From the NCBI RefSeq assembly GCF_001905655.1, contig NZ_JMHT01000001.1, positions 1-64,000 on the forward strand: DNA of 64,000 bases, given 5' to 3'. The DNA is from Mycobacterium sp. ST-F2. Lineage in GTDB: Bacteria; Actinomycetota; Actinomycetes; Mycobacteriales; Mycobacteriaceae. The notes under the pieces are model-generated. The model ran no database searches. It saw only the letters and a program-made list of their open reading frames with translations, and had not been told where the DNA came from. Shown here piece by piece: positions 54,442 through 63,841 of the stretch. The translations under genes were made by a program, and so were the position numbers. Numbering within the stretch: the stretch's first letter is position 1; every line of letters starts with the position of its first letter.

Positions 54442-54897
54442 ATGACCACCACATCGCGAGTCGGCGCCAACAAGCAGCACCCCGCCGCCTACCAGGCACT
54501 CATCACGTTGTCCGGCGAGGCGGAAAGCGCCACCGCGGCAGCAGGTTTGGACCCAAAGCTGGTCGAGCTGATCAAGATCCGGGTCTCCCAGATCAACGGC
54601 TGCGCCTTCTGCCTGCGCATGCACACCCGCGACGCACTCAAGCTCGGCGAGCGCACTGACCGGATCGCCGTACTACCGGCGTGGGAGGAGACCGGCTACT
54701 TCTCCGAGGTCGACCGTGCCGCCCTGGGACTGGCCGAGTCGATCACCAGGGTCGCCGATGGGCACGTCAGCGACGCCGACTACGACGCCGCCGCAGCCTC
54801 ACTCAGCCCAGACCAGATATCGGCCGTCACTTGGCTCGCCACGGTGATGAATGCCTTCAACCGCATCGCGATCACCAGCCGGTACCGGGTCGGCTGA
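54442..54897 (+). CDS. AhpD-like carboxymuconolactone decarboxylase family protein
   Basis: A 151-residue AhpD/CMD-family protein. LVELIKIRVSQINGCAFCLRMHTRDALKLGE holds the CxxC and the following His (CAFCLRMH), the usual peroxidase-like active site. LAWLATVMNAFNRIAI-type C-terminal helix is present (VTWLATVMNAFNRIAIT). It may reduce peroxides or handle reactive aromatics, with electrons from an unknown reductase. Probably cotranscribed with the cupin gene. Confidence 0.92.
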   Translation: MTTTSRVGANKQHPAAYQALITLSGEAESATAAAGLDPKLVELIKIRVSQINGCAFCLRMHTRDALKLGERTDRIAVLPAWEETGYFSEVDRAALGLAESITRVADGHVSDADYDAAAASLSPDQISAVTWLATVMNAFNRIAITSRYRVG

Positions 54898-54977
54898 TCC
54901 ACATCATCACAGTGTTCTGAAACGACGAATTAGGGCACCGAGCTGGTCGACAAGCGGCGTGCGGCGTGTCGTTTGAG

Positions 54978-56465
54978 CTAGCGAGGATCGCTCCCCACCG
55001 CCGCCTCAAGCGCCGATGCGACTGCTTCGAACTCTGCAAGCGCCGCGGTCAAGTCTTCAACGATTTCCCTGGCAATCACCTCAGGCGCGGGAAGGTTGTC
55101 CGCATCCTCAAGTGACTCGTCGCGCAACCATGTGATATCGAGGTTGACCTTGTCGCGGGCGAGGAGATCGTCGTATGAGTACGCGTGCCAGCGAGTAGAT
55201 TCGACCCGCTCGTCGCGGGGCTTGCCCGATAGATATGACTCGACAAAGTTATCAAGGTGGCTGCGCCGCAGCGGATTCTGTTTGAGCGTGAAGTGCTCGT
55301 TGGTACGCAGGTCGTACACCCAGAGTTTACTGGTCCACGGGTGCTCCGACGCTGGCTTCTTGTCGAAGAACAGCACGTTGGCCTTCACGCCCTGCGCATA
55401 GAAAATGCCTGTCGGCAGTCGCAGCATGGTGTGAAGATCGAAGTCTGCCAGGAGTTTCCGGCGCAGTGTCTCCCCTGCGCCGCCTTCAAACAACACATTG
55501 TCCGGCAGGACAACCGCCGCGCGGCCATTGATATCCAGGATCGTCATGATGTGTTGCAGGAAGTTGAGCTGCTTGTTGCTCGTGGTGACAACGAAGTCCT
55601 GCCGTTCAATTTCGATGTCGTCGCGAACCTCGCGTCCGTCCGCGCCAATCATCGTCAGCGACGACTTGCGCCCGAACGGAGGGTTGGATAGCACGACCGA
55701 CCAGCGACGGCCGGGGTCAGCGATCAACGCGTCGCGCACCTCAATCAGCGACGCACCGTCAGCAGCGCCGATGCCGTGCAACAGCAGATTCATCGCAGCC
55801 AACCTGGCAGTACCATCGACGAGTTCGTACCCTGCGACGAAGTTGTCGCGAAGATGAGTCCGCTGCGTCGGGGTGAGCTTGCCCGCCGCTTCGGCCACAT
55901 GTTCGTGCGCGACAAGGAGAAATCCGCCTGTGCCGCACGCAGGATCGACGACGGTGTCTGCCACCGACGGGTCGACGACGTCGACGATGGCACGGATGAG
56001 GTCACGTGGCGTGAAGTACTGCCCGGCGCCAGAACCCTTGTCCGAGGCACCCTTGGCCAGTAATTCCTCATATGCGTCGCCTTTGAGGTCCGTACCCGAC
56101 GCGGACCAGTTCTCTTTGTCGATGAGGTCAACAATCAATCGCTTGAGCTTGGCTGGGTCCTGAATCCTGTTCTGCGCCTTGCGATAGATAGTCCCCAATG
56201 TTCCCGGCCGCTGACCGAGCCCGACGAGAATCTTGGTGTACTCGACTTCGAGATCGGTTCCCTCGGCATCAAGGAGCTTCTGCCAGGAGAACTCGTTGGG
56301 GACGATCTTCTGTGGGTTCAGTTTTCGTGTCGCCCGCTCGTGCGCCATTTTCAGGAACAGCAGGTATGTCAGCTGCTCGGTGTACTCGATGACACCGACG
56401 CCGTCGTCGCGCAACACATTGCAGTACGACCACAGCTTGTCGACGAGGCGACGCGATTCAGACAT
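54978..56465 (-). CDS. hsdM: Type I restriction-modification DNA methyltransferase subunit HsdM
   Basis: A 495-residue N6-adenine methyltransferase. An N-terminal helical domain (VDKLWSYCNVLRDDGVGVIEY, LTYLLFLKMAHER) precedes GQYFTPRDLIRAIVD, the SAM motif VVDPACGTGGFLLVAHEH and the catalytic NPPFG. A C-terminal coiled tail contacts HsdS. The ATG at 56465 fits the family start; further upstream would enter the PIN gene. It is the last gene of the R-S-GIY-unknown-PIN-M array, 14 bp after the PIN gene. Confidence 0.95.
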   Translation of the reverse strand: MSESRRLVDKLWSYCNVLRDDGVGVIEYTEQLTYLLFLKMAHERATRKLNPQKIVPNEFSWQKLLDAEGTDLEVEYTKILVGLGQRPGTLGTIYRKAQNRIQDPAKLKRLIVDLIDKENWSASGTDLKGDAYEELLAKGASDKGSGAGQYFTPRDLIRAIVDVVDPSVADTVVDPACGTGGFLLVAHEHVAEAAGKLTPTQRTHLRDNFVAGYELVDGTARLAAMNLLLHGIGAADGASLIEVRDALIADPGRRWSVVLSNPPFGRKSSLTMIGADGREVRDDIEIERQDFVVTTSNKQLNFLQHIMTILDINGRAAVVLPDNVLFEGGAGETLRRKLLADFDLHTMLRLPTGIFYAQGVKANVLFFDKKPASEHPWTSKLWVYDLRTNEHFTLKQNPLRRSHLDNFVESYLSGKPRDERVESTRWHAYSYDDLLARDKVNLDITWLRDESLEDADNLPAPEVIAREIVEDLTAALAEFEAVASALEAAVGSDPR

Positions 56466-56479
56466 GCGTTCCTTTGAAA

Positions 56480-56902
56480 TCAGTTGAGAACATCGAGGTT
56501 TGGCGCACCGTGAAAGATAGCGTCTCCAGACAACAGTTCGAATTGCTTGGCGATAGCGCAGGCTGCGATCCAGCGATCGGCGGTGTGAATCTTGTCGTGG
56601 AGCGGGTGGCCCCCGGCGCGGCACTCTGCTGAGAGCTTGGCATACGCCCCGACTACGTCGACATCTGCATAGATCGTCGGCGTGCGTTGAAGCACTTCGA
56701 GCAGACGCGCCATCCGAGAAGCGCCCCAATTCGCTTGGCGGGCACCGCTGAGGACCTCGCCTCGAGTCTGAAAGGAGATGACCGTGGGCCGCCCAGCCAA
56801 GACGTCACGCCATTCTTGCGCGCGCGAATCGGCAGCTACCGGATTGACGTAGACACGACTAAACACGTCGGTATCTACGACCGTCGCTCCCGGCCAGCTC
56901 AT
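56480..56902 (-). CDS. PIN-domain (VapC-like) protein
   Basis: A 140-residue PIN-domain RNase: ATVVDTDVFSRVYVNP (first Asp), RGEVLSGARQANWG (Glu), HPLHDKIHTADRWIAACAIAKQFELLSGD (Asp pair and strand). The acidic residues for Mg2+ appear intact, so it should be active. The start at 56902 overlaps the upstream gene's stop (ATGA). Usual VapB antitoxins are short; here the coupled gene encodes a 287-residue protein, so that protein or the RM complex may restrain it. Confidence 0.85.
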   Translation of the reverse strand: MSWPGATVVDTDVFSRVYVNPVAADSRAQEWRDVLAGRPTVISFQTRGEVLSGARQANWGASRMARLLEVLQRTPTIYADVDVVGAYAKLSAECRAGGHPLHDKIHTADRWIAACAIAKQFELLSGDAIFHGAPNLDVLN

Positions 56903-57762
56903 GAGCGAATTGCCTGTAGGAACGCGGCCCATTCCTCCTCTGTCGGGTCAACACCGCCGGTCGGATCCGGTCCCGGAGCACTCGCAAGGATTTCGTCCGG
57001 CGAAACGACGTGGTGCTGCCGGAACTCGGCGGCCGGATCGACTGTTTCGTGTACCCGTGCGTCATCCAAGATCACTACCCGTCCAGACGGACTGAGCGTT
57101 GCCGTGCCCTCGGCGTGAACCCATTGTCCGACGAGCCGCGCAGCAGCTGCATCATCGGCGACGCGGCGCAATTCGACGGTGTTGCCGACGTCATCGCGGA
57201 GTCGAAACTTGTGGGAATGCAGGTCCACCTTCTCCAGCCGCCCAGCCGCAGTGCCGGCGCCACCAGCAGTCTGTCGGGCCGTTGCCCAAGTCTCGGGATG
57301 GGCGTTTGAGGCCTCGATACGAATGTCACCGCGGGACGGCGAGGCTACGACGACGGTGTCCGCGGCAGCCCTCATCGCGAGAGTCAGCTTGCCTGCCGAC
57401 TCGGCGATCAATTCACTGACCCAGTCCGGCCGATGGTCGGTGCTGATCGCCGTCAGTACCTCCCAGAACCTGTCGTCGGCATCGGCCAGCCCGGGAACCT
57501 CGACGTCGAGCTTGTCGGTCGGTCCTTTGCTGAACTGGAGCACCGTGCTCCCCTGCTGAATGGCGCCCAACCGCAGTTCGGCGAACTCCTCCACGTACTG
57601 CTTGGATCGCCCAGGGCCGGCCGCATCTGCTGCATCACGGCTGAGTCTGGTGACGAGCTCCTGCAACGCAGCCGATATCGCGCTCAGGTCCTTCAGTGTG
57701 ATCTCGCCGCTGGGCGCAGAGCCGCCGACGAGGCGCAGTTCGATCTGCTTGATCATGATCAT
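56899..57762 (-). CDS. Unrecognised protein coupled to the PIN gene
   Basis: A 287-residue protein. The N-terminus (IKQIELRLVGGSAPSGEITLKDLSAISAAL) suggests a beta strand then a helix. A middle region (EKVDLHSHKFRLRDDVGNTVEL) looks like an OB- or SH3-like barrel, and the C-terminus is acidic (DPTEEEWAAFLQAIRS). No motif I can name. It is translationally coupled to the PIN gene and lies inside the type I RM operon; an antitoxin or a sensor role is a guess from position. Start at 57762 or the next in-frame ATG at 57756. Confidence 0.7.
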   Translation of the reverse strand: MIMIKQIELRLVGGSAPSGEITLKDLSAISAALQELVTRLSRDAADAAGPGRSKQYVEEFAELRLGAIQQGSTVLQFSKGPTDKLDVEVPGLADADDRFWEVLTAISTDHRPDWVSELIAESAGKLTLAMRAAADTVVVASPSRGDIRIEASNAHPETWATARQTAGGAGTAAGRLEKVDLHSHKFRLRDDVGNTVELRRVADDAAAARLVGQWVHAEGTATLSPSGRVVILDDARVHETVDPAAEFRQHHVVSPDEILASAPGPDPTGGVDPTEEEWAAFLQAIRS

Positions 57763-57876
57763 CGCCTCCCATCTGCGATTCGATGAGGCCGGTCAGTTGC
57801 CTCCCGACCATTCTGCCGTGCGAAGCCGCTCTCGCTCACCGAATAATTGCAGTGCCCACCGACAAGCTGCTCGCCA

Positions 57877-58776
57877 CTACTCGACGCCGCGACTCTCCCA
57901 ATCGCCAAACGTTGAACCGTCCGAGGCGATCCACTCGCGGCGGCCATTGCAGGAGTGTCCCCATGCCACAGCGCCCGCTGTGGAAGGTGAGCTGAACGGG
58001 ATGCTCCGGGTGACCACGCCCTTCCCAGCTTCGATGACGATGGCCCCGTCGGCGATCAACTGCTCATGGTGCGCACGGTACGACGCATACGACTTAATCG
58101 TGCTCTCAGCCTTGCCGATGCCCTGCCAGACCGCCACGACAATCGACCCGGCGAGCATGGTGAACTCGCCGTCGATCTGCTGGGCCTTAGCGTCGACGCC
58201 TTGCTTGGTGTTGCGCAGGTGAAACACCGGCGAATCCGAGTCCACGTTCTCCCGGGTTCCCGGCTTCGGGAGCGGGATGCGGATGGCATTGACGCCAAGA
58301 ACCGGCAGCACAATCTCAAGTTGTGACACGAAGTAATCCATGTCGGAGGCATCCGCTTCGGGCAACGCCGGCGGCGCCGGAGCCGTGCCGTTCTCCACCT
58401 TGACGCGGCCGGCTCTTGTCGCCAGATCGATGAGGCGTGACTCGAGATAGCGACCGTGGGCCTTCGTCAGATTCGCGTCCTTCGACGTGATCACGACGAC
58501 GCGATCCCAAAAGTCCTTCTCCCGTTGGTGATAGCGCAAGCGCTCAGCGACGACGTCGGCCTCGCCGATGTAGCAACGAGTGTTTCCGACAACAGCTTCG
58601 TCTTCGCCCATCAAGAGGTACGCGCCGGTGCGTTGAGCCTCCTCACGTTTGAGGAGATCGGCCAACTCTGACCGCGGTGCAGAAAGCACATGCCCAGTCC
58701 AATTGGTGATCTCAGCGGTGGTGAGCCCACCGGCACTACCGTCGACGAGAAAGAGCTTAATCTGCTTGCCGCTCAT
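57877..58776 (-). CDS. GIY-YIG nuclease-domain protein with DUF4357-like C-terminus
   Basis: A 299-residue protein. GAYLLMGEDEAVVGNTRCYIGEADVVAERL contains the GIY-YIG pair (as AYL and CYIG) and the following Arg of the catalytic core. The later part (MLAGSIVVAVWQGI, YRAHHEQLIADGAIV) resembles DUF4357, often C-terminal to GIY-YIG nucleases in RM loci. It should bind or cut DNA. Its ATG overlaps the hsdS stop (ATGA), so it is made with the RM enzyme. No gene was seen in the 114 bp after it. Confidence 0.82.
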   Translation of the reverse strand: MSGKQIKLFLVDGSAGGLTTAEITNWTGHVLSAPRSELADLLKREEAQRTGAYLLMGEDEAVVGNTRCYIGEADVVAERLRYHQREKDFWDRVVVITSKDANLTKAHGRYLESRLIDLATRAGRVKVENGTAPAPPALPEADASDMDYFVSQLEIVLPVLGVNAIRIPLPKPGTRENVDSDSPVFHLRNTKQGVDAKAQQIDGEFTMLAGSIVVAVWQGIGKAESTIKSYASYRAHHEQLIADGAIVIEAGKGVVTRSIPFSSPSTAGAVAWGHSCNGRREWIASDGSTFGDWESRGVE

Positions 58777-60035
58777 ACAGTTTCGAGTTCTCTCAACTCG
58801 GTCGAGGAACCGGTGAGGCGGCCGGAGAAAGCTGCGGACAATATTGCCTTCCGTAGTTGCTCCCGACGCGACTTGGCGATAGCAAGCTGCACGCGCTGAC
58901 GCTCGACCGCTTCAAAGGACCGCTGGGCGGACGCGACGATCGCCGCTTGTTCGGCGAGATCGGGAATCGGGAATTCAATCGGTTTGAGCCGAGAGGCGGA
59001 CAAATGCGCAATGTTCGTGGTGATCCGTGACTCACGCTTGAACCTACCAGCTCGCATGTGGCGTCTGAAAACGAGGAGTGCGAACTCGGGTAGGACTCGA
59101 TCAGATGCAACGAAACGGAGCAGGCTGTTCGTGAAAGCAACCTCCGCCGGCTCACCCCGATACAACGCCGGGCGTCCGAGCAGATCGGGTGTCTGCCCTT
59201 CATTCAGGAGAACATCACCCACACGCAGTTTGAACCGATCGAACGTCTCGGCAGGCCAATGCATCTCCATCACATCGCGAGTATCGATCCTGTCCTCGAA
59301 TACATTCGCCACACGCAAATAGGGCTTCATATTCGGTCCTGAATGCCAATCAGGGTGACGCTGACGCCCCAGTTCTACGACACCGGCATCGCCGACGCAG
59401 CTTCTCTCCCACTTCGCCGGATAGTCGTCAACATCAGGGATCAGGTTCATGAGAGTGGCAGTCAAAAAGGTGTCGAGTCGGCGTTCTGCTGCGCGAATGT
59501 AATCGGCCGCAGCATCGAGGCGCGATAGGTGATCTTCGAGGATCTCGACGATGCGTCGTTCCGTCACATCGTCAAACCTCGGAACCCGAAAACCCTTGAT
59601 ACTTGCCAAGGTAACGTGAGGAAGCTGCGTACCAGTCGCGGTCGCCTTGAGATGTCGGACAAAAGCGTCCGAACTTAGCCAATGGTACAAAAATCGCGAG
59701 TCGATATCCATCGCGCGAATTCTCGCGACCCGCTGAACGAGCAGTGCGGGTATGTCCGCCGTGGCCACCCTTGCCAACTTCAAGCCGGACGAGATGATCG
59801 GGCGGTCCATACCGAGAATGATGTCTTCTTCCTCGACCGCGAGATGCTGGTAGCCATCGATCAAATGACTTGGCCACGTCTTAGTCCGAGTCCAGCGCAG
59901 AGCGCCGGGTTCAATGTTGTCTCCACGGAGCAAGCGGATACCTTCACCGGGTTCGCCGAAATGAGCGCTCTTGAAGGCAGGTCCAGAGTCCACGGCAGCG
60001 ACATCGTTCACCGTGACGTATGTCGGCCAGCTCAC
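58773..60035 (-). CDS. hsdS: Type I restriction specificity subunit HsdS
   Basis: A 420-residue HsdS with two target-recognition domains. The first ends in LPHVTLASIKGFRVPRFDD; the second ends in RLKPIEFPIPDLAEQAAIV. Each is followed by a conserved helix (RIVEILEDHLSRLDAAADYIRAAERRLD and VASAQRSFEAVERQRVQLAIAKSRREQLRKAIL, the spacer coiled coils). The two half-sites set the methylated sequence, which cannot be read here. The GTG start overlaps hsdR (GTGA). Confidence 0.93.
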   Translation of the reverse strand: MSWPTYVTVNDVAAVDSGPAFKSAHFGEPGEGIRLLRGDNIEPGALRWTRTKTWPSHLIDGYQHLAVEEEDIILGMDRPIISSGLKLARVATADIPALLVQRVARIRAMDIDSRFLYHWLSSDAFVRHLKATATGTQLPHVTLASIKGFRVPRFDDVTERRIVEILEDHLSRLDAAADYIRAAERRLDTFLTATLMNLIPDVDDYPAKWERSCVGDAGVVELGRQRHPDWHSGPNMKPYLRVANVFEDRIDTRDVMEMHWPAETFDRFKLRVGDVLLNEGQTPDLLGRPALYRGEPAEVAFTNSLLRFVASDRVLPEFALLVFRRHMRAGRFKRESRITTNIAHLSASRLKPIEFPIPDLAEQAAIVASAQRSFEAVERQRVQLAIAKSRREQLRKAILSAAFSGRLTGSSTELRELETV

Positions 60036-62761
60036 GCCGTCAACTCCGCGTTCAACTCGTCAATCAACTCCGCCGCCCGATCGCCCAAATCCCTTATCGC
60101 CCCGTCAGTTCCGCCACGTTCCGTGAAAGGCGCGTCATCGAGGTCTTCAACGCGGATACCCGCAGAACTCGCAATCACCGACACCATCCGGTCCAGCCAC
60201 CACCGCTCGGTCTCGGTGAAGACTGCACCCGACTGCTCCTGTTGCGCCAGCCAGGCGGCATATCGCTCACGCACCCGCTCACCGTAGGGCACCAGCTCGT
60301 CATCAACACCAGTGGCATACCGGATCAGCGACACCAGGTCGGTCACCGTGTGGGTCGCACTCTTGCGCACCTTCGACCCATCCACCGCGGCGTAGGCGTT
60401 CCAGATCACATCAGTTGTCCAATTATGAGGTGGTCGTGAGATTCTCGCCGCCAGTCCTTCGATGACCGCGAAGTCGATGCGCCGTTCGCCCGCCTCATAA
60501 CCGACTTGCAATGCGGTGATCTCGTCACGGTGTTCAGCCAGATAGGCGGCCCACGACTCCACCACCGAGCGAGCCTTGTCCGTGTCGACCACACCCCCAG
60601 CTTCGATCAATTCGTCGCGGCTGACCTCGTCGATCACTCGATCATGCGCGGCCCGGAGCTCCAAAATACGGTTGCGCAACTCAGGATTCGAGGCGAGCGG
60701 CTCAATCGCACGGTCAATGGCTTCTCGTGTCGTGGTTGCTGGTTCCACGGCATCAACCAGGTTGCGGATGATGTCACGAACCGAACCGGATGCGACGTCA
60801 TCGAGTTCAAACCGCTCTGCGACGGTGAGGTCAAGCTCCAATTTGGCCAGACGCGAAGCAAGCGTGGCTGCTTCATCCTCGGTGATCGTTAGATTGGCCG
60901 CTTTCTCCAGCAGCTTCTTGAGCGGAACCGACCGTTGCCGGTTCAGTGGCGGCTCCACGAAGTCGTGCTCGGTGACACCGACGGCGTCGACGATCACAAA
61001 CCGCGTCTTCGTCTGCGCATCCGGTGTGACTGATTGAAAGTCAGCATCCGGAATGGTACGTGCCCCACGACCTTTCATCTGCTCGAAGTACTGCGCTGAG
61101 CGCACATCGCGCATAAAGAACACACATTCCAGCGGTTTGACATCGGTGCCGGTGGCGATCATGTCGACAGTGACGGCGATGCGCAGGGTCGGGCTGGTTC
61201 GCAGGGCTTGCAACTGCTCCTTGGCGTTTCGCGCGTTGTAGGTGATCTTCGCAGCGAAATCGTTGCCCTTACCGAATACTTCACGTACCTGCTTGACGAT
61301 CTCCTCCGCATGGTTGTCATCCTTGGCGAAGATCAGCGTTTTCGGCACAGTGCTACGTCCGGGGAAAATGTCAGTAAAGAGCCGGTCACGGAAGGTTTCG
61401 AGCACTGTCCGGATCTGATCGGTCGCGGTCACTGCGCGATCGAGCTGTGCTGCACCGTAATTCAGATCATCGTCGAGCGCCTCAAGCCGCTGTTCACGAG
61501 TACGCCGGTCAACCTTCGGCACGATGGTGCCTGCCTCGATCCGCGATCCTACATCGCTGATCTTCGTGCGGATCCGGTACACGTCGAAGTCGACGTTGAC
61601 TCCATCAGCGACGGATTCGGGATAGGTGTAGTCCGACACCAGGTTCTGCCGGAAGAACGCGAACGTCTGTTTACCAGGAGTGGCCGTCAGCCCGACCACG
61701 TGGGCGTCGAAATACTCGAGGACACCCCGCCAAACCCCGTAGATGCTCCGATGAGCTTCATCGACAACGATGAGATCGAATGTCTCCGGTGGGATTTCAC
61801 CGCTGTACGAAACAGTCACCGGCACTTCCGGAATGTAATCGTCGATGTCCGGGTCGTCGGTGTCGCTGACTTCGCCAACCTTGATGGCCTTGAAAACCCG
61901 CTGAATCGTCGAAATCGATACCTTCGTCGACCCCAACAATCCCGCCTTGGACAGCTTGGCGACGTTGTACAGCTCCGTGAAACGCCGACCGTCGTCAGGC
62001 GTGCGATAGTTTTGGAATTCAGCAAGTGTCTGGTCGGCCAAGTTGTTTCGGTCGACCAGGAACAGAATCCGATTGAAACCACCGTGTTTGAGCACGCGGT
62101 ACGACTGCGTCACCGCGGTGTACGTCTTGCCGGCGCCAGTCGCCATCTGGATCAGCGACCGATCGAACTGCTGTGCAGCCAAACTCTTTTCGACGCCATT
62201 GATGGCCTCGATCTGGGCCGGGCGGAGCGGAGCAGTATCGAGCGCAGGCAGGTTCTGCACCTTGGCCCGCCATGTCGGTCGGTGTGGGTCCGCTTCGGCG
62301 TCACGCAGAATGCGGGCCAACGTCCCGGGCCTAGGCACATTGAAGATCAGCCGGGCGCGCGGTTCCGGATCGAAACCGTTCGTGAAATGAGTTTCGACGC
62401 CCGAAGCCTCGAACACGAATGGCAAGCGCCCTTCACGTGTCTTCGCGGCGATCCGCACATCGGCGGGCAATCCGTCGGCATACATGGCGGACTGCCACTC
62501 CACACCGGTCAACGGCGTGCCGACCGGCTTGGCCTCGATGACGCCGACCACTGCCTTATCGACGTAAAGCAGGTAGTCGACCCGTCCGTGGCCTGGCTTC
62601 ATCACCACTTCGCGAACAGCAACACCCGAGCCCGCGAAGAGGTTGAGGTCCTTCTTGTCTTGGACTACCCAGCCCGCCTGGGTGAGCTGCTCATCGATGA
62701 GCCGTCGGGCACGCGCCTCGGCCGGCAGCCGAGAATCGTCCCCCACGTGGCTCATTAGCAC
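60032..62761 (-). CDS. hsdR: Type I restriction endonuclease subunit HsdR
   Basis: A 909-residue HsdR. An N-terminal PD-(D/E)xK nuclease (GRVDYLLYVDKAVVGVIEAKPVG, with the ExK) precedes SF2 translocase motifs: QMATGAGKTYTAV (Walker A), LIVVDEAHRS (DEAH), LTATPGKQT and QMKGRGART (motif VI). A helical C-terminal domain binds HsdM/HsdS. It cuts DNA far from unmethylated sites. The GTG at 62761 or the ATG at 62755 may start it; neither has a good site. First gene of the island. Confidence 0.94.
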   Translation of the reverse strand: MLMSHVGDDSRLPAEARARRLIDEQLTQAGWVVQDKKDLNLFAGSGVAVREVVMKPGHGRVDYLLYVDKAVVGVIEAKPVGTPLTGVEWQSAMYADGLPADVRIAAKTREGRLPFVFEASGVETHFTNGFDPEPRARLIFNVPRPGTLARILRDAEADPHRPTWRAKVQNLPALDTAPLRPAQIEAINGVEKSLAAQQFDRSLIQMATGAGKTYTAVTQSYRVLKHGGFNRILFLVDRNNLADQTLAEFQNYRTPDDGRRFTELYNVAKLSKAGLLGSTKVSISTIQRVFKAIKVGEVSDTDDPDIDDYIPEVPVTVSYSGEIPPETFDLIVVDEAHRSIYGVWRGVLEYFDAHVVGLTATPGKQTFAFFRQNLVSDYTYPESVADGVNVDFDVYRIRTKISDVGSRIEAGTIVPKVDRRTREQRLEALDDDLNYGAAQLDRAVTATDQIRTVLETFRDRLFTDIFPGRSTVPKTLIFAKDDNHAEEIVKQVREVFGKGNDFAAKITYNARNAKEQLQALRTSPTLRIAVTVDMIATGTDVKPLECVFFMRDVRSAQYFEQMKGRGARTIPDADFQSVTPDAQTKTRFVIVDAVGVTEHDFVEPPLNRQRSVPLKKLLEKAANLTITEDEAATLASRLAKLELDLTVAERFELDDVASGSVRDIIRNLVDAVEPATTTREAIDRAIEPLASNPELRNRILELRAAHDRVIDEVSRDELIEAGGVVDTDKARSVVESWAAYLAEHRDEITALQVGYEAGERRIDFAVIEGLAARISRPPHNWTTDVIWNAYAAVDGSKVRKSATHTVTDLVSLIRYATGVDDELVPYGERVRERYAAWLAQQEQSGAVFTETERWWLDRMVSVIASSAGIRVEDLDDAPFTERGGTDGAIRDLGDRAAELIDELNAELTA

Positions 62762-62865
62762 AGCTTATCGACTTCGATCGTCTGGAAAGCGAGTATCAGA
62801 CGAGTCATACCCACGCCGGAATTCAAAGTCGTGCCTGCGAGCCATCCAACCGAGAGCGCTACGCG

Positions 62866-63636
62866 TTAGCGCGGCGTCCCGCCGCCATCGACGATGACGA
62901 CCTGCCCGGTGATGTAACTGCCTGCGCCCGAACACAACAGCAGCGCGGCGCCCACCAATTCGTCGGGGTTGGCCAGCCGCTTCATCAGCGTGTTGGAGGC
63001 CATCGCGTCGATCATCGGCTGCGGGTTGTTGCGCACCATGTCGGTGTCGACCGGACCGGGCGCGATGGCGTTGACCCGGATACCGTCGGCCGCGTAGGCG
63101 GCGGCCATCGACCGGGTGAACGACAGCAGCGCCGCCTTGCCCGCGGCGTACATCGACACGAACGGCGCGAACTGGAAGGCGCCGATCGATGACATGTTCA
63201 GGACGGCGGCGGCCGGGCTGGTCTTCAAGTGCGGCAACGCTTTCTGGATCAGGAACACCGGACCACGCAGGTTGGAGTCGTACGACTTGGCCCACGCCTC
63301 GGGCGTCATCTCCCCCAGCGGCTGAGCCAGCGCGTTGGCCGCGTTGTTGACGAGGACGTCGATGCCACCGAACTCTGCGACGGTGGCGTCCACCAGCCGG
63401 TCGAGGTCGTCGAGGGTGCCCATGTTGGTCGGCACGCCGATCGCCTTGCCGCCCAGCCCGCGCAGGTGCTCGGCCGCCGCCTCGCACGCGTCGGACTTGC
63501 GGCTCGCGACCACCAGACTGGCACCGGCCAGCGCGAACCCCTCGGCCATGGCGAGGCCGATACCGCGCGTCCCGCCCGTCACGATGACGGTGCGGCCGGT
63601 CATGTCGAACAGGCGGTCAAATGTGGTGCGGTCCAT
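62866..63636 (-). CDS. FabG-like short-chain dehydrogenase/reductase
   Basis: A 256-residue classical SDR: VIVTGGTRGIGLAMAEGFALAG (NAD(P) site), VLVNNAAN, LNMSSIGAFQ and MYAAGKAAL (YxxxK), ending ITGQVVIVDGGGTPR. The substrate is unknown; many mycobacterial SDRs like this act on acyl-CoA or sterol intermediates. The start at 63636 is chosen over 63696, which lacks support. It follows the RM island with a 104-bp gap. Confidence 0.88.
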   Translation of the reverse strand: MDRTTFDRLFDMTGRTVIVTGGTRGIGLAMAEGFALAGASLVVASRKSDACEAAAEHLRGLGGKAIGVPTNMGTLDDLDRLVDATVAEFGGIDVLVNNAANALAQPLGEMTPEAWAKSYDSNLRGPVFLIQKALPHLKTSPAAAVLNMSSIGAFQFAPFVSMYAAGKAALLSFTRSMAAAYAADGIRVNAIAPGPVDTDMVRNNPQPMIDAMASNTLMKRLANPDELVGAALLLCSGAGSYITGQVVIVDGGGTPR

Positions 63637-63771
63637 GGCTAGCAGTAGAACACAGGGGTTTGGGGCGCCGACCGGGCCACACCATTGAGCGGGCACGGTG
63701 TCACGGTGCCCGCCTCGGCGTGTCGCCGGGCGGCGTGTCGGCTCTGCTGTGGCACTTGCGATTTGGCGCGT

Positions 63772-63803
63772 TCAACTTTCCTTGACGCGTCAGGGAAAGT
63801 TGA
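63772..63803. repeat. 32-bp near-perfect palindrome
   Basis: TCAACTTTCCTTGACG joined to CGTCAGGGAAAGTTGA without a loop. All pairs match except one, a T-G wobble if transcribed. It contains TGACGCGTCA at the centre. It lies in the 205-bp gap between the SDR start and the end of the pseudouridine synthase gene. Operator, terminator or a dispersed mycobacterial repeat are all possible. Confidence 0.75.
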
Positions 63804-63841
63804 CGGCTTCAGATCGAACATGCCAAGGGAGAGGCGACGGA

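Noticed and set aside
63639..63821. Small minus-strand frame spanning the 32-bp palindrome
   Set aside because: 60 residues of unusual composition across a palindrome; no support as a gene.
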